Source: Schistosoma haematobium
Taxonomy: Eukaryota > Platyhelminthes > Trematoda > Strigeidida > Schistosomatidae
Length of the DNA stretch: 64,000 nt
Direction: 5' to 3'
Assembly: GCF_000699445.3 (NCBI RefSeq)
Contig: NC_067197.1
Span: forward strand, 29,495,809-29,559,808
Under the pieces are notes generated by a model. The model saw nothing but the letters and a program-made list of their open reading frames with translations, ran no database searches and was not told where the DNA came from. Position 1 is the first letter of the stretch, and every line of letters starts with the position of its first letter. Below, piece after piece: positions 22,676 to 32,852 of the stretch. Position numbers and translations under genes: made by a program.

Positions 22676-23391
22676 GGCGAGACTCCAATTTATGGACGAC
22701 CTTTGAACGAATCTCAAGTGACCTTGAGAAATATTAGCCAATCAGAAAACAGTAAGTATAGTAAAAATATATCATACAAAACCAAGAAATTAAAGTGGAT
22801 ACACTTCTTTTACATGGTTCGAAAACTTATCGAGGTTAGAAAGAGGTTCAGAAGTTCTAAAATCGTAATGCATACGGTAGAGGAAATCATCCATATGGTT
22901 CCACAATAGTCGGGATTTGGAGCTATGATAAAGTCGCAAAGACTCTTTCAGCCTCGACCACATAGCTTCAATATTGCTTGTGTGCACTCCGGCTGTTGGA
23001 TCCACAAAATCCTACTTGTGGATAACGACACGATGTACATGACCAAGTCTATGTAGACATCTGTACGCTCTCCAGCCAACCGTATATATTTTAGTACCCG
23101 GCTTCAACCAAAGTTACTGATGCTTTTGTCATCCAGTTTGCAAAAATGTCATAATTTACCTTATTCTCAGTCTGAACCGACCGAAAAAGTTCCCAAGTTA
23201 TTTGATTACGGCAATCACAAACAAAGGAACTCCATAGTAGTCCCATCTATTGTAGTTGCTCAGTTATCACGTTTTCTCCAAAATTGACTGTGAACCGATC
23301 GTACATGAGCATCAGGTACTGAAATTGGCTCCATGACCTTGAAACCCCTCAAACGCTTCTGATTGGCCCATCCATAAATTATATTCTCTCC
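22676..23391 (-). mobile_element. Merlin-type DNA transposon remnant
   Basis: The ends are imperfect inverted repeats: GGCGAGACTCCAATTTATGG at the left and, read from the other strand, GGAGAGAATATAATTTATGG at the right. Flanks are AGGTTTTTC and AGGTTCTCT, a possible 8-9 bp duplication that has diverged. The minus strand encodes an ISXO2/IS1016-like transposase remnant. Merlin elements, with 8-9 bp target duplications, are known in schistosomes. Only the C-terminal half of the transposase can be read. Confidence 0.75.
22790..23100 (-). pseudogene. ISXO2/Merlin-like transposase fragment
   Basis: The minus strand reads TVGWRAYRCLHRLGHVHRVV, IHK, a stop, DFVDPTAGVHTSNIEAMWSR, LKESLR and LLWNHMDDFLYRMHYDF. 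The VDP..GVHTSNIE..W motif and the following (D)DFLYR segment are diagnostic of the DDE_Tnp_ISXO2 (IS1595/Merlin) family, where the Glu of NIE is the last catalytic residue. A nonsense codon precedes DFVDP, and the Asp expected in the preceding T(D)GW motif reads Val. It is a pseudogene. Confidence 0.8.
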
Positions 23392-23399
23392 AGGTTCTC

Positions 23400-24585
23400 T
23401 AATTCTGTCAAGAAATAATTTTTTTGTTTATTCAGACCTGCTTGAAAAATTGCTACAAGAGCACACGATCATTTTACCAATAGTTAAAGCTTGTTTCACC
23501 GAAAAGTTAATGAAGGTAAAAAGAATACATGAACAAATAATAAACGTTTCCACTGTATCTAACAGTTTATGAAGTAAGAACTTGGAATATTTTCCATGTA
23601 ATTGACTGCTATCAAAAATTAAAGCAACCCAAATATTCGATCGGCTACTGTCAGAGCGCGATAAAATTACAAAATAAACCAACCCAAGAACGAAGACGGA
23701 ATTAAACAGTGCCTTTTAAAATGTTTAATAAGCCAAACAAAATTAGAGAACAACACGTCACTATTAAATTCAAACCTTGTTGTTAGGTGGATAAAGGTAA
23801 TCTGAGAGAAATTTCTAAACTTCAGTTTCATACTAGTTAGCACCCATTAGCAAGATGTAAAATCAATAAAAATTCCTCATGCCTGCTGGAAGATAGTAAC
23901 CGGCAGAACCGACCATCGGTAACGTCTCATATTGTGAAGCTAAGTAATACGGAACCGAGTCCACTAGAGAGTATCAGTTACCTCAAGATTGTACAATAAC
24001 TCATAACTGAATATCTATGTTTAAAGCGTCTTTAGAATCTATTTGCAATTCTCATATTTTTATAATACAGTTTGTAAGAAACGAAATTAAATGAAATTAT
24101 GTTATTTTGTTCAGATCCTATTTCTTATTCTTTGCAAATTAAAAAACAAAGAGCTATGTATATCAAACTCTTTAATCATTTACGAAATGATGAGTATGAA
24201 CACAAATTGGTAGCTTACATGTACAATAAATATTTTAACCGACTTATCAAGGGAAGTTTTATAAACTGTGTTTTGAGCCACACTACTTGTTAGGGTTGAT
24301 AAATGGTTGTTTAAACTTCAATAAGTGAATTTTGTTTGGATATACACAGTAATGGCCAATAGTTGAACGCTATGCAGAATAACAACTGCGTAATTATAAA
24401 ATACAAGTTTAATAAATTGATCCAAATTGCTATGATTATTACTATATACAATAGTACTTGAACATTCAAAAATACTAATCAAGGTAATTCAACAGATATA
24501 ACATAAATCGTATTCTTCTCAATTTTGATAAGAATTATAGTAACAGATTGTTAAGAAATATATCTGCTACAAATCTAAGTATTGT
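23400..24585. other. Intergenic DNA, no gene seen
   Basis: Short ORFs (minus 23,428-23,682; plus 24,099-24,293) show no recognisable features. A block at 23,905-23,990 weakly recalls 5S rRNA but was not accepted. Confidence 0.45.
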
Positions 24586-24587
24586 AG

Positions 24588-24835
24588 TGAACAAGAACAC
24601 AAGTGGGGATAACCAAATGTATTTCCATGCAAAATTATAGGACATCTTAGTCAAATCTGACAACCATGCAGTGAATACTTAATTTGTAAAATGTTAATCA
24701 ATTGTATCAAACTTGACTGTTCTTTTTGCAAATATCAGTCAATAGTCTCAGACTTCAATGTTCCTGCATTTCCATACCAATTGCTTTCTCCACGATCCTC
24801 TTGACCTTCTGCTGACAGACATTCTATTTCTGACT
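24588..24835 (+). repeat. Dispersed repeat, copy 1 of 3
   Basis: Contains GTGAACAAGAACACAAGTGG then GGATAACCAAATGTATTT. Copies of the same unit lie on the minus strand at about 37,485-37,733 and 44,500-44,725 (GTGAACAAGAACACCAGTGG and GTGAACGAGAACACAGGTGG). Each has a block related to GAACATTGAAGTCTGAG in the other strand. Family unknown. Confidence 0.55.
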
Positions 24836-25500
24836 ATCCTTATATACTACTTATGTCGATATAAGTAACACGCATCAGATTAGTGATGTCAAAACATTCT
24901 TGGAAAGTATATTCTTCTCGTGATTCATTCTGATGTGCAAATTAAATCGAAGTTGTAGTTCTATAAATGATATTGAAATAATTTTCTGCTGTTTATAGTT
25001 AAACTTAACATTTTTAAAAAAATATTTTATTTATACAATTAAATGGGATTTGAAAGAAAAAAAAAGGTGAACAACATAAAATGAATTAAAGTTTTTTTGG
25101 TGTTTTGTTCAACTTTAATTATCATAAATAAACAACTAGATGAACACAATTGATCCGTGTGATTTATACACAAATATCACACATGTATTACTAGGATATC
25201 TAATTCATACTTCAGTAATAAAACAACCGATATTGTTATACCTTGACGAAGAATAAATGAATGGTGAATGCTAGGAACTATTTATGCACTATTATTAAGT
25301 ATATACTTATCGGACAACTATTATGCAACGACATTATATGTGTATTGATATTCTTTTTATTATAAGTTTCCATTCGATTTATTGTCTATTATTATGCGTT
25401 TTACTATTCTAAAGTTATTTCCAATTTATTAGTTACGATCTCTCACAATCACAGCCACTTTTTGACTTGATCCAGTATAATTGTTATTTTTCACTTTATG
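24836..25500. other. AT-rich spacer, nothing recognised
   Basis: No supported feature. Confidence 0.45.
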
Positions 25501-25549
25501 GCATAATGTGGTCTGGTTTCCCTGTATGAAAACCAAGCGTGTCTAAAAT

Positions 25550-25700
25550 ATATGATTCATGCAGTAGAAGCTGTGTTCTGGACTCGACAGGTACGGCTGG
25601 GCAAGAAGGACTAATAAATATTCTAGGCTGCTAGTATAGGTCAACACGTCATTGGTTTGGTACAGTACCAAGATTGTATAAGTCGTATTCTGATAATTGA
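25550..25700 (+). repeat. Dispersed repeat fragment related to 9,063-9,350
   Basis: Shares GTGTTCTGGACTC..C and CTGGGC..GA..GGAC..AT blocks with the minus-strand copy near 9,200. Diverged and partial; family not identified. Confidence 0.4.
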
Positions 25701-25814
25701 AAAACCCCAAGTCATAACGGATATGTATACATATAACAAAGGAATTTAGCAAAGTAATCAAATTCAAATTATGCATAGAATTAAACAACAGGGAAATGGA
25801 TAGATAGCGTGAAA

Positions 25815-25935
25815 ATAGCCCCGTGTGCAGGATCGTGGATGCGCGCTGATGATGAGTCCCATACTCAACAAAACAGCCGTCCAGTGGTTCCGGGATTTTA
25901 ATGCTGGTCTAATATTCATCCATTCATGGTATGAA
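25815..25935 (+). repeat. tRNA-derived SINE fragment (3' body)
   Basis: Contains GGATCGTGGATGCGCGCTGA, GAGTCCCATACTCAACAAAA, GCCGTCCAGTGGTTCC and GCTGGTCTAAT, the body of the SINE seen complete at 28,700. The tRNA-like head is missing. Confidence 0.65.
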
Positions 25936-25939
25936 TTTA

Positions 25940-26400
25940 AAATAATAATTGGTCATTTCTACAAAGTTTGCAAAATTAAAATCAAGATTAAAACTGAAGT
26001 GAGTTTTCATAATCAGTTAATGATTACAAACAGTCACATAAGAGGAGGAATAGGAATTAAAGATGGATGTAAATGTTTTATGTTATCTTTGAAATTAATG
26101 ATAAGTAATTCGTAAGACGTGTTCAGTGAAAATTAGATAATAAACAGGTTACGTAAGGTCGGAATTGGAAATTAAACTGATAACAAAATAAAAGTTCGGA
26201 AATTTTTAAAAGAGAACGGAGGTCTCGAAACATGTAACAGTATATATGTAGCAGGCCAGGTAAGATTCAAGTGCTCTATAAATTTTTTCTGTATAAAAAT
26301 TATGATTTTTGATATTTATTTCTCTGGCTTTTCTACATACAAGAGTCAGATTCAAGAACCGTGGGATCAATTCAGTGGAATTTTATAAACAACTTTAAAC
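25940..26400. other. Spacer, nothing recognised
   Basis: AT-rich sequence before the Penelope-like element; its last part could be 3' non-coding sequence of that element, but this cannot be shown. Confidence 0.4.
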
Positions 26401-26409
26401 TCTGAAGTT

Positions 26410-27062
26410 TTATCTAGGCAATTTATCCTTATTTCCTAAACTCACAATTGGCCGGCTGAAGAAACTAGGATATAATCTTGCCCTATTGAATGTAGGTTCT
26501 AAGACATTTCGACCATGACTACTGACTATTTTGCGGACTATATAACCTTTGATTTGTAATTCCAAGATTATAGGCTTTGTTGGTACTATCGCAAGTTGTA
26601 CTTTACATTTAGTTGCAGACATATTTTTCATTAGGAACTCTTGTGCGTATCCATGCTTACGTAATAAATGATGAATATGTTTTAATTCCTCTCCAGGACT
26701 ATCATCAGATCGAATCATTTGGACCTGTGGGTCAAACATTTGACTGTTTCTCTGATAGTGTAATAAGGCAAAGCTTGAAAAGTGCGTATATTGGCTTTGT
26801 GTAGTCGGTTTACGATAAACAGTTTTTATTGATCCGTCAGTTCTCATCAGTAGGACGTCTAGAAAAGAGATGACGTCGCACTTTTCTTCTGGTGGTTTAT
26901 AGCAGGCTCTGAGCTTCGCTTGTGTAACTATCATCCATATAACGACAAAAAACTAGTTTGACTATCACTTCCTTTAGAGGACCATTTTCCAATTTTACCA
27001 GAAAGTGATCACATAAGGTTGGGACTAATGGTGGTCCTATAGCGAGAATTAGACCCATGGGT
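26410..27062 (-). mobile_element. Penelope-like retroelement, RT 3' half
   Basis: The minus strand reads LENGPLKEVIVKLVFCRYMD-DS, where the YMDD box (26,930-26,941) is the RT catalytic motif. After a one-base frame shift follow VISFLDVLLMRTDGSIKTVY, RKPTTQSQYTHFSS, LLRKHGYAQEFL and RPIVSLGNKDKLPR. FLDV...DG...VYRKPT is characteristic of Penelope-like elements, whose RT is followed by a GIY-YIG endonuclease; that endonuclease is not present here. The copy is a fragment with a frameshift and its 5' part is inverted (27,063-27,195). Confidence 0.85.
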
Positions 27063-27195
27063 ATAGCGACACCTAGACTTTATGGTCTACCAAAGGTACA
27101 TAAAACTGGTTTAGCACTTCGTCCAGTCCTAGATATTGTCGATTCACCTTAAAATGCAACCACGAAATAACTAGTTGAACTTCTACTCACTTGTA
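27063..27195 (+). mobile_element. Penelope-like element, inverted 5' piece
   Basis: The plus strand reads PRLYGLPKVHKTGLALRPVL then DIVDSP, a stop, and NATTK/LVELLLT. PRLYGLPKVHK..RP(I/V)L lies just upstream of the YxDD half in Penelope-like RTs, yet here it faces the opposite way from the adjoining 26,410-27,062 piece. The pieces meet at about 27,060-27,072. Confidence 0.85.
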
Positions 27196-27199
27196 AAAT

Positions 27200-28525
27200 A
27201 AACATATTATTGTACAGCCTTGATGAAGAATTAATTGGAAATGGCTATTTCTTGGTTCAATTTGCCTTTTTAATCTCAGTGTTGTAAGCATTTATCACTT
27301 AACTGTAATTTCGAATTCTATGTGAAAAGTCTTATTTAAGGATAATACGAAACACACAAAACTGAACGCGTTATATTTTCCGAATTCATTAGAAAATAAA
27401 CAAAACCTAATGAAGCTGTAGTTAATCAGTTGATTTTGAATTACGTAACTCCAATTAGAAAAACAGACAACAATAAGATCTTACTAAACAATAATGACAA
27501 CAATCACATGATTTATTTCTGTTTCATGAAATATAGATACAAAAAACATTTAAATTAACTACTAGAAGAAACCAAATGTTCATCAATGAAAGCTTGAAAT
27601 ATTTATTCAGTAAAGCTAGTTGATAGCAAACTAAAATAGCTTATAACTAGTAATCTGGAAATTATATATATATATATATCATTTAAGAAGTGGGTGAAAT
27701 CAGAATTAATGGATGACCATTGAGCGATATTAAGTGGCTTTCGAAAAATTTAACCGTTTACTAGGGATTAAATAAGGTTATAAATTAATGTGAGGAAGTT
27801 TCTATTGAAATGTGACATCAGCTATGTTGTCAATATGTAATTTAGCCATATGGATAGACGAATTTGGTGCCAAAATCGAAGAGTCACAACCTTCAATCTG
27901 AATGTTTCATCCACTAAATTTCAGTCTTATCGCTATTTTTCAGTTGCCATGCGACCGAATTCGCAATAGATTTCTTTTGTATATAATGATCGCAGACGTC
28001 TGTAATTCGCTATTACCGTAGAACCAGCAAAAACTCAATCGCTTGTCAAGTTGCAACAACTCCCATACATTAATCTTAACCATGATTGATACTTACATTC
28101 TGATTACTTAGGCCATTATAATGTCAGTTTTTCTCTATTTGTAATTATTTAAAGTGTAGTACATTGGGTTGATGAGTTTTTGTGCCGGATTCTACTAAGT
28201 TCCTGATTGGCTCTTGTTATTATTCAGTGGAACGACATATGAGCTGCAATTTTAAACACAATAAATACAAAATGCATCCATAAACAAAACAGCAAAAACA
28301 AATTCTTTACAGAATGAGGTATAGAAGTGAAATGTCTAATAGATCAATTAAAAATTGTAGATGTGTAAACAAATACCAGAAATTAATAAACCATCGAACA
28401 ATACACTATTTAGTAATAATTTTTAATTTCCCATTGCTGAAATCCAAAACTATCATTGATTGGTGTTTGCCACAATTTGTGAATCCTAAACGGCATGACT
28501 AGACATAGCCTTCTTCACAATTTTT
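27200..28525. other. Spacer with a Merlin-MITE-like fragment
   Basis: No gene is visible. A short segment at 27,692-27,785 (GGGTGAAATCAG..ATTAATGGATGACC then CTAGGGATTAAATAAGG) resembles the left part of the MITE at 54,382-54,576. A (TA)n run lies at about 27,664-27,680. Confidence 0.45.
28314..28502 (+). other. Short ORF, not supported as a gene
   Basis: A 62-codon ORF without recognisable motifs, splice context or codon bias; listed only because nothing else occupies this stretch. Confidence 0.1.
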
Positions 28526-28529
28526 AATA

Positions 28530-28864
28530 TCAACAGTTGAGATCATGAGTCAATTGAAGCTAGACCACCACTGAAAACATTGAAGCACTGGACGGCCGTT
28601 TCGTCCTATTGTCGGATTCCTCAGCAGTACGCATCCACGACCCCGCCTCGCGGGATTCAAACCCAGGACCTATCAGTCTCGTGCCAGGCGCTTAACCTAC
28701 TAGAGCACTGGCGCGAGACTGACAGGTCCTGGGTTTGAATCCCGCGAGGCGGGGTCGTGGATGCGTACTGCTGAGGAGTCCCACAATAGGACGAAACGGC
28801 CGTCCAGTGCTTCAATGTTTTCAGTGGTGGTCTAGCTTCAATTGACTCATGATCTCAACTGTTG
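28530..28864. repeat. Head-to-head SINE palindrome
   Basis: The left arm (28,530-28,686) is a minus-strand SINE and the right arm (28,709-28,864) the same SINE on the plus strand. The arms, about 156 bp each, differ at only four positions and are separated by 22 bp. The left unit keeps its A box (read on minus: AGTGCTCTAGTAGGTTAAGC); the right unit starts just after that point. Both carry the B box (GGTCCTGGGTTTGAATCCC on the right). The whole can fold into a very stable hairpin or cruciform. Confidence 0.92.
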
Positions 28865-28869
28865 AAATT

Positions 28870-30380
28870 ACCACAATCTTCACAAAACCCCTTCTGATAC
28901 TAATTTTTAATATAATTAGATTGTGTCTAATAGTCGTATCCATGACGCAGACTTCGTCCTCGTTAGTTAAATGCACTCAGACTCAACCGTGGTTACATAA
29001 AAGGATATCAATCAATTGAAGTTTCAAATATTAACAATAGATTACAGACCATGACTAATACCTTCATACACGCTAAAAGAATTGTTTAGACTCAGTAGCT
29101 CAGTGGATGATGCGTTCGCGTTTAATCTTTCAGGTAAAACTTTTAATGAAAGAGAACTGTTACACAACTGAGGATAAATAATGACAAACAATATCAATAT
29201 TAAAATAAATCCCAATAATATCTCATTTAAATGCATTTTTAGTCAGAAATTTGTTATATATTATCACTTAGCGACTGAATAAAGATTTACTCATTCTTAG
29301 AAACGATTTAACGACTTGTTACGTAACATTGACATGTTACAGAGAAAAAAAGTAGTATATTTTCAATCAGCTACTTTATATTGTCAATTGTGTATCACAA
29401 ACATAAAAGGTTTACGAACAAATCTAGTAACATCAGCGAATAGAGATGTGTACGTGAACATATATATGTATAACAAAGTGAATCACTACAATTTCAAAAA
29501 TAATAACAGACAAAATGTTCGCATTATTTTTCTTCATTAAAGTAACATGTTACGAATGACGAAATTGACACATGTTTTTTTCACACGAAAATCTTAAATA
29601 AAACATCTAGTGTAATCATGATAAAACCCCTTTTCCCCCTCCCAGAAAAAGAACGCATTTTTTGTTTACCCACTTTTATGGTGGAGTTTAGAGATATCTA
29701 TGGGAAACAAAAAACATTTTTTATACCTGTCTCATCATTTCGATTAATTCTATTGAGTCTTAATGATCAGATTTAAAAATTATATTTAACATATTTGAAT
29801 ATCGAACCACATACATAGGCACAAAGTACGTAATCCATTAAAAATATATAGAATTGAAGAGTTAATGACACCTATTCCCTCATCTGATTCACCCAATAAA
29901 ATGTCAATCATCGAAAATGAAAACACTTCATTTAATCGGTCCTTTACATAACTTAGAAACTGTATATTCAGTCACTTCACAATTGTAAAAAAAAGCGTGA
30001 GCACCACACTTTTAGTAAATATCATTTGAAGGATCAAACGTTGATGACAGTTACATTCTTTACGATTTCAGAAAAAGGTTGTCATGTATTATTTATTCGT
30101 ATCAATTTAAACCATGTCCGCTATAACACTAACCATATTTACAGTTTTCTTGGTGCATTGAATGGTAATGTTGTACCCACCTAACTTCCCGTTTACTTTA
30201 TGTATTTTTAACCCATTTGGCCACAGTACTTAGTATTATTAAATGAGATATAATTAGCTATCTATTACAGTGAGTGATATGAACTTCCTGAATTGAGCTT
30301 ATTACCATAAACATTTACGTTTATACATGAATTCCTTTCGATTGGTTGTCTGAATCTTCTTAATGATGTTTAGGATTGCA
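28870..30380. other. AT-rich spacer, no gene seen
   Basis: A tRNA-like fragment (GACTCAGTAGCTCAGTGGAT, about 29,090-29,109) resembles the A-box part of the SINE at 36,949. A 74-codon ORF at 29,316-29,540 has no recognisable features. Confidence 0.45.
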
Positions 30381-30384
30381 AATG

Positions 30385-30565
30385 ACCAGCCAGTTTGGGG
30401 ATATGTACATCCTGTGTTGATTACCCAATATCATTTGGAACGGACGGTACCGGGTAAACATGAACTCTGGGATCCAGGTACATCCATCTGACCAGTCCCA
30501 AACACGACGAAATGCACTTCCTGGATTCTACTACTGGCCATCATCCAACTCTGTTTATATATAAA
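30385..30565 (+). repeat. tRNA-SINE fragment, family of 36,949
   Basis: Contains ACATGAACTCTGGGATCCAG, GTACATCCATCTGACCAGTC and CTTCCTGGATTCTACTACTG, matching the body of the repeat at 36,949-37,224 read on its minus strand. Diverged. Confidence 0.55.
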
Positions 30566-30569
30566 TATT

Positions 30570-31275
30570 TGAAACCCTGTCTATAAGTTGAAATAGAAAG
30601 ATTCTCAATTCTTGCGAATCCTACTTCTTAGACGCTTGTGATTTGTTTATAATCGAAAATCCATTTTCAGCAATAGCCCACATGCGCATATAATTTAGCC
30701 TTGTTTTTCTTCCTTTCTAATAGTTGATTCTAAAACTTTACTTTTTTATTTGCTTAAAAGGCATACTATCCTTTTGACTGTGTCACTAATATTGCAACTA
30801 AAACCTGAGGACTTGATGTTTCAAAGCCTGAAAAATTGCAAACAATTATTACATTTTCATGATGATACCTTGTCCTAGAAAAAAAAAGCCCACAAAATTT
30901 GATTTCGGAATATTAAACGTTAACATCAGTAGATGTATAAAATCTATAAGCAATGATAGAGTATAATACAACAGTTATAAAAGTATTACCAAAAAGTTTA
31001 AATCTAATTAGTATTATTCAGTTCGTAAACTCGGTTAATACGTGATTACGTGTCAGTAACAGTGTACGCTACAAATCTGGAGGCTCAATCAATAAACTAT
31101 ACAGCCGTAATGTTGGAAGTAAACGCAAAAACCCTGCAAAGAAGCTAAATCATCATTGTATACAAATTGAAACTGGCTTGAAATGATCACATTACTTTAA
31201 TAATTCAAGTCACATTTGATTTAAAATCTTAATAAGCATCAAGTATATAATAGAATAAACAACTGATATAGTATT
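30570..31275. other. AT-rich spacer, no gene seen
   Basis: Nothing recognised. Confidence 0.45.
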
Positions 31276-31800
31276 TCATTTATTTTATTTAATTTAAACA
31301 CATGCATTGATACAAGGAGGCATCCAATATGTATGCGTCACACCTTGTCATTCGATTTGTTTAAGGGCTGGAATACTAGCCGATCGCCCAAACCGAAGCA
31401 TATGGTTTCCTTAAGGGCCACTCGCCGAGCCTTTCATCCAGATGTCTAATCCACAAGGCAGTGGAGCAACATTAGGAGATGCATTCCCATGGTAGACGGA
31501 GACCAACAATAGGTTCATACACCATTTATTCCTTCAGAACTCTGGAGCCCAAGTACACCATTGGTTTGGAGTCAGTGTTTTCCAACTCCCCTAGGTAGGT
31601 TCTCCATATCCTCCAACTCGGTCAAATCACCGAAAATTCGCTTTCTATCCTTTGAATTTCGTAAAAGAATACCCCTTTCGCGAGAAGGCAGTGAGTAAGA
31701 CTTCCCTGAAAGTGGCTGTATACTCGAGGCTATTTGAGAGCATTTCGAGAGGGAGAGCGGACTCTCCCGACCCTTGGCCGTACCAGGGCATTTGTTACTT
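31276..31800 (-). repeat. Dispersed repeat with ATTT tail, longest copy
   Basis: Begins with an ATTTATTTT-rich end, then GATACAAGGAGGCATCCAAT, GGGCTGGAATACTAGCCGAT, CGCCCAAACCGAAGCA and CACAAGGCAGTGGAGCA, followed by GC-richer sequence to 31,800. Shorter copies of the first part lie at 35,196, 45,156 and 51,296. Read on the minus strand the unit ends in an A-rich tandem tail, as a LINE 3' end would. The family is not identified. Confidence 0.6.
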
Positions 31801-31972
31801 AATAATTACATGAAGTTCCTACATAATATATTCGAAAAAATCAAATCACGAAAACAACGCTGATGATATAAAAGATAAATTGTGAAACGACAGGACAAAC
31901 AAAGAAATTCAACATTTATGAAAATATATAATGCACAAAATGATAGCTTCATGTACAATATTTTTTGAAAAT

Positions 31973-31978
31973 TTTATT
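31973..31978 (-). terminator. Candidate poly(A) signal for WDR6
   Basis: AATAAA immediately follows the TAA stop on the minus strand. Being so close to the stop, its use is uncertain. Confidence 0.4.
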
Positions 31979-32852
31979 TTAAAATACTTGAATCAACTGA
32001 GCACCAGTACCAACAACAAGTACAAAACATTTGTTCTTATACTCTTTTGTATAAATACATAAAGATTGAATATTTATACTGGTTACAGATAAACTATGAG
32101 GATCACCTAAACCGCATAATAGAAAATATTTCGTTGCATTTAATTGGAAATCACATGATGAAGTTTTATTTAGACGCCATAGAATCACTCGTTGATCCGA
32201 AGCTAAACTTAAGAAGTAATATAAAAACTCGTTGGTCAATTCGAAATTAGGACATGTGGTAATTTTCACAACACTACTGAAATGTTTTACACACGAAGCG
32301 GACCACTGAGGATATGTTACATTAGATTTTGATGAATGACAGATATCCAAAGGAATCTGTGCAATACGAATACTACCATCATCCCCACCAACTACAATAA
32401 TCGTTGAGATTGTATTACTGTCAGATAAAGTAACCTCTATTGTTGGCGAAGTTATACAATTAAAAGCCAATGGGTTTTGTATATGAAATGGTGGAATTGG
32501 TTGGCAGTTCAGCATCCAATGGTAGGCAGAGTTTAGACGAAGACCAAATAATCCGTCAATATCCTTGTCTTGTTGATACATATATGGTTCACTGGTACAT
32601 TGGTGGTTATCAGTAAAACCATAACCTCTCAAAGGACACCATGGTATAATCCATCCATGTAATTCCCCACGAGAATTCGAAATAGCAAAAGAAATCTGAT
32701 AGGAAGTGATTTGCAAAAGTTTTAAATCTAAACAACAACTGATGTGATTGTCTGATTTGTTAGTTGGTAATATCGTTGGATTGATTCGTTCGATTTCTGA
32801 GAATTTTGGATATTCCGTATTACTTCCAGACGATGGTTGAACATGAATCAAT
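31979..32852 (-). CDS. WDR6: WDR6 exon 16 (terminal)
   Basis: Encodes RLIHVQPSSGS at the join, then further WD40 sequence (GELHGWIIPW, VVGGDDGSIRIAQI, LASDQRVILWRLN) to VLVVGTGAQLIQVF and TAA at 31,981-31,979. The acceptor is TTTTCCTCAG. Confidence 0.93.

Noticed and set aside
23905..23990. Possible 5S rRNA gene (GTGAAGCTAAGTAATACGG block)
   Set aside because: Only a short stretch resembles the 5S GAAGCTAAGCA region; the flanking helices and internal promoter boxes do not line up.
24099..24293. 64-codon plus-strand ORF
   Set aside because: No motif, no relatives recognised, AT-rich context.
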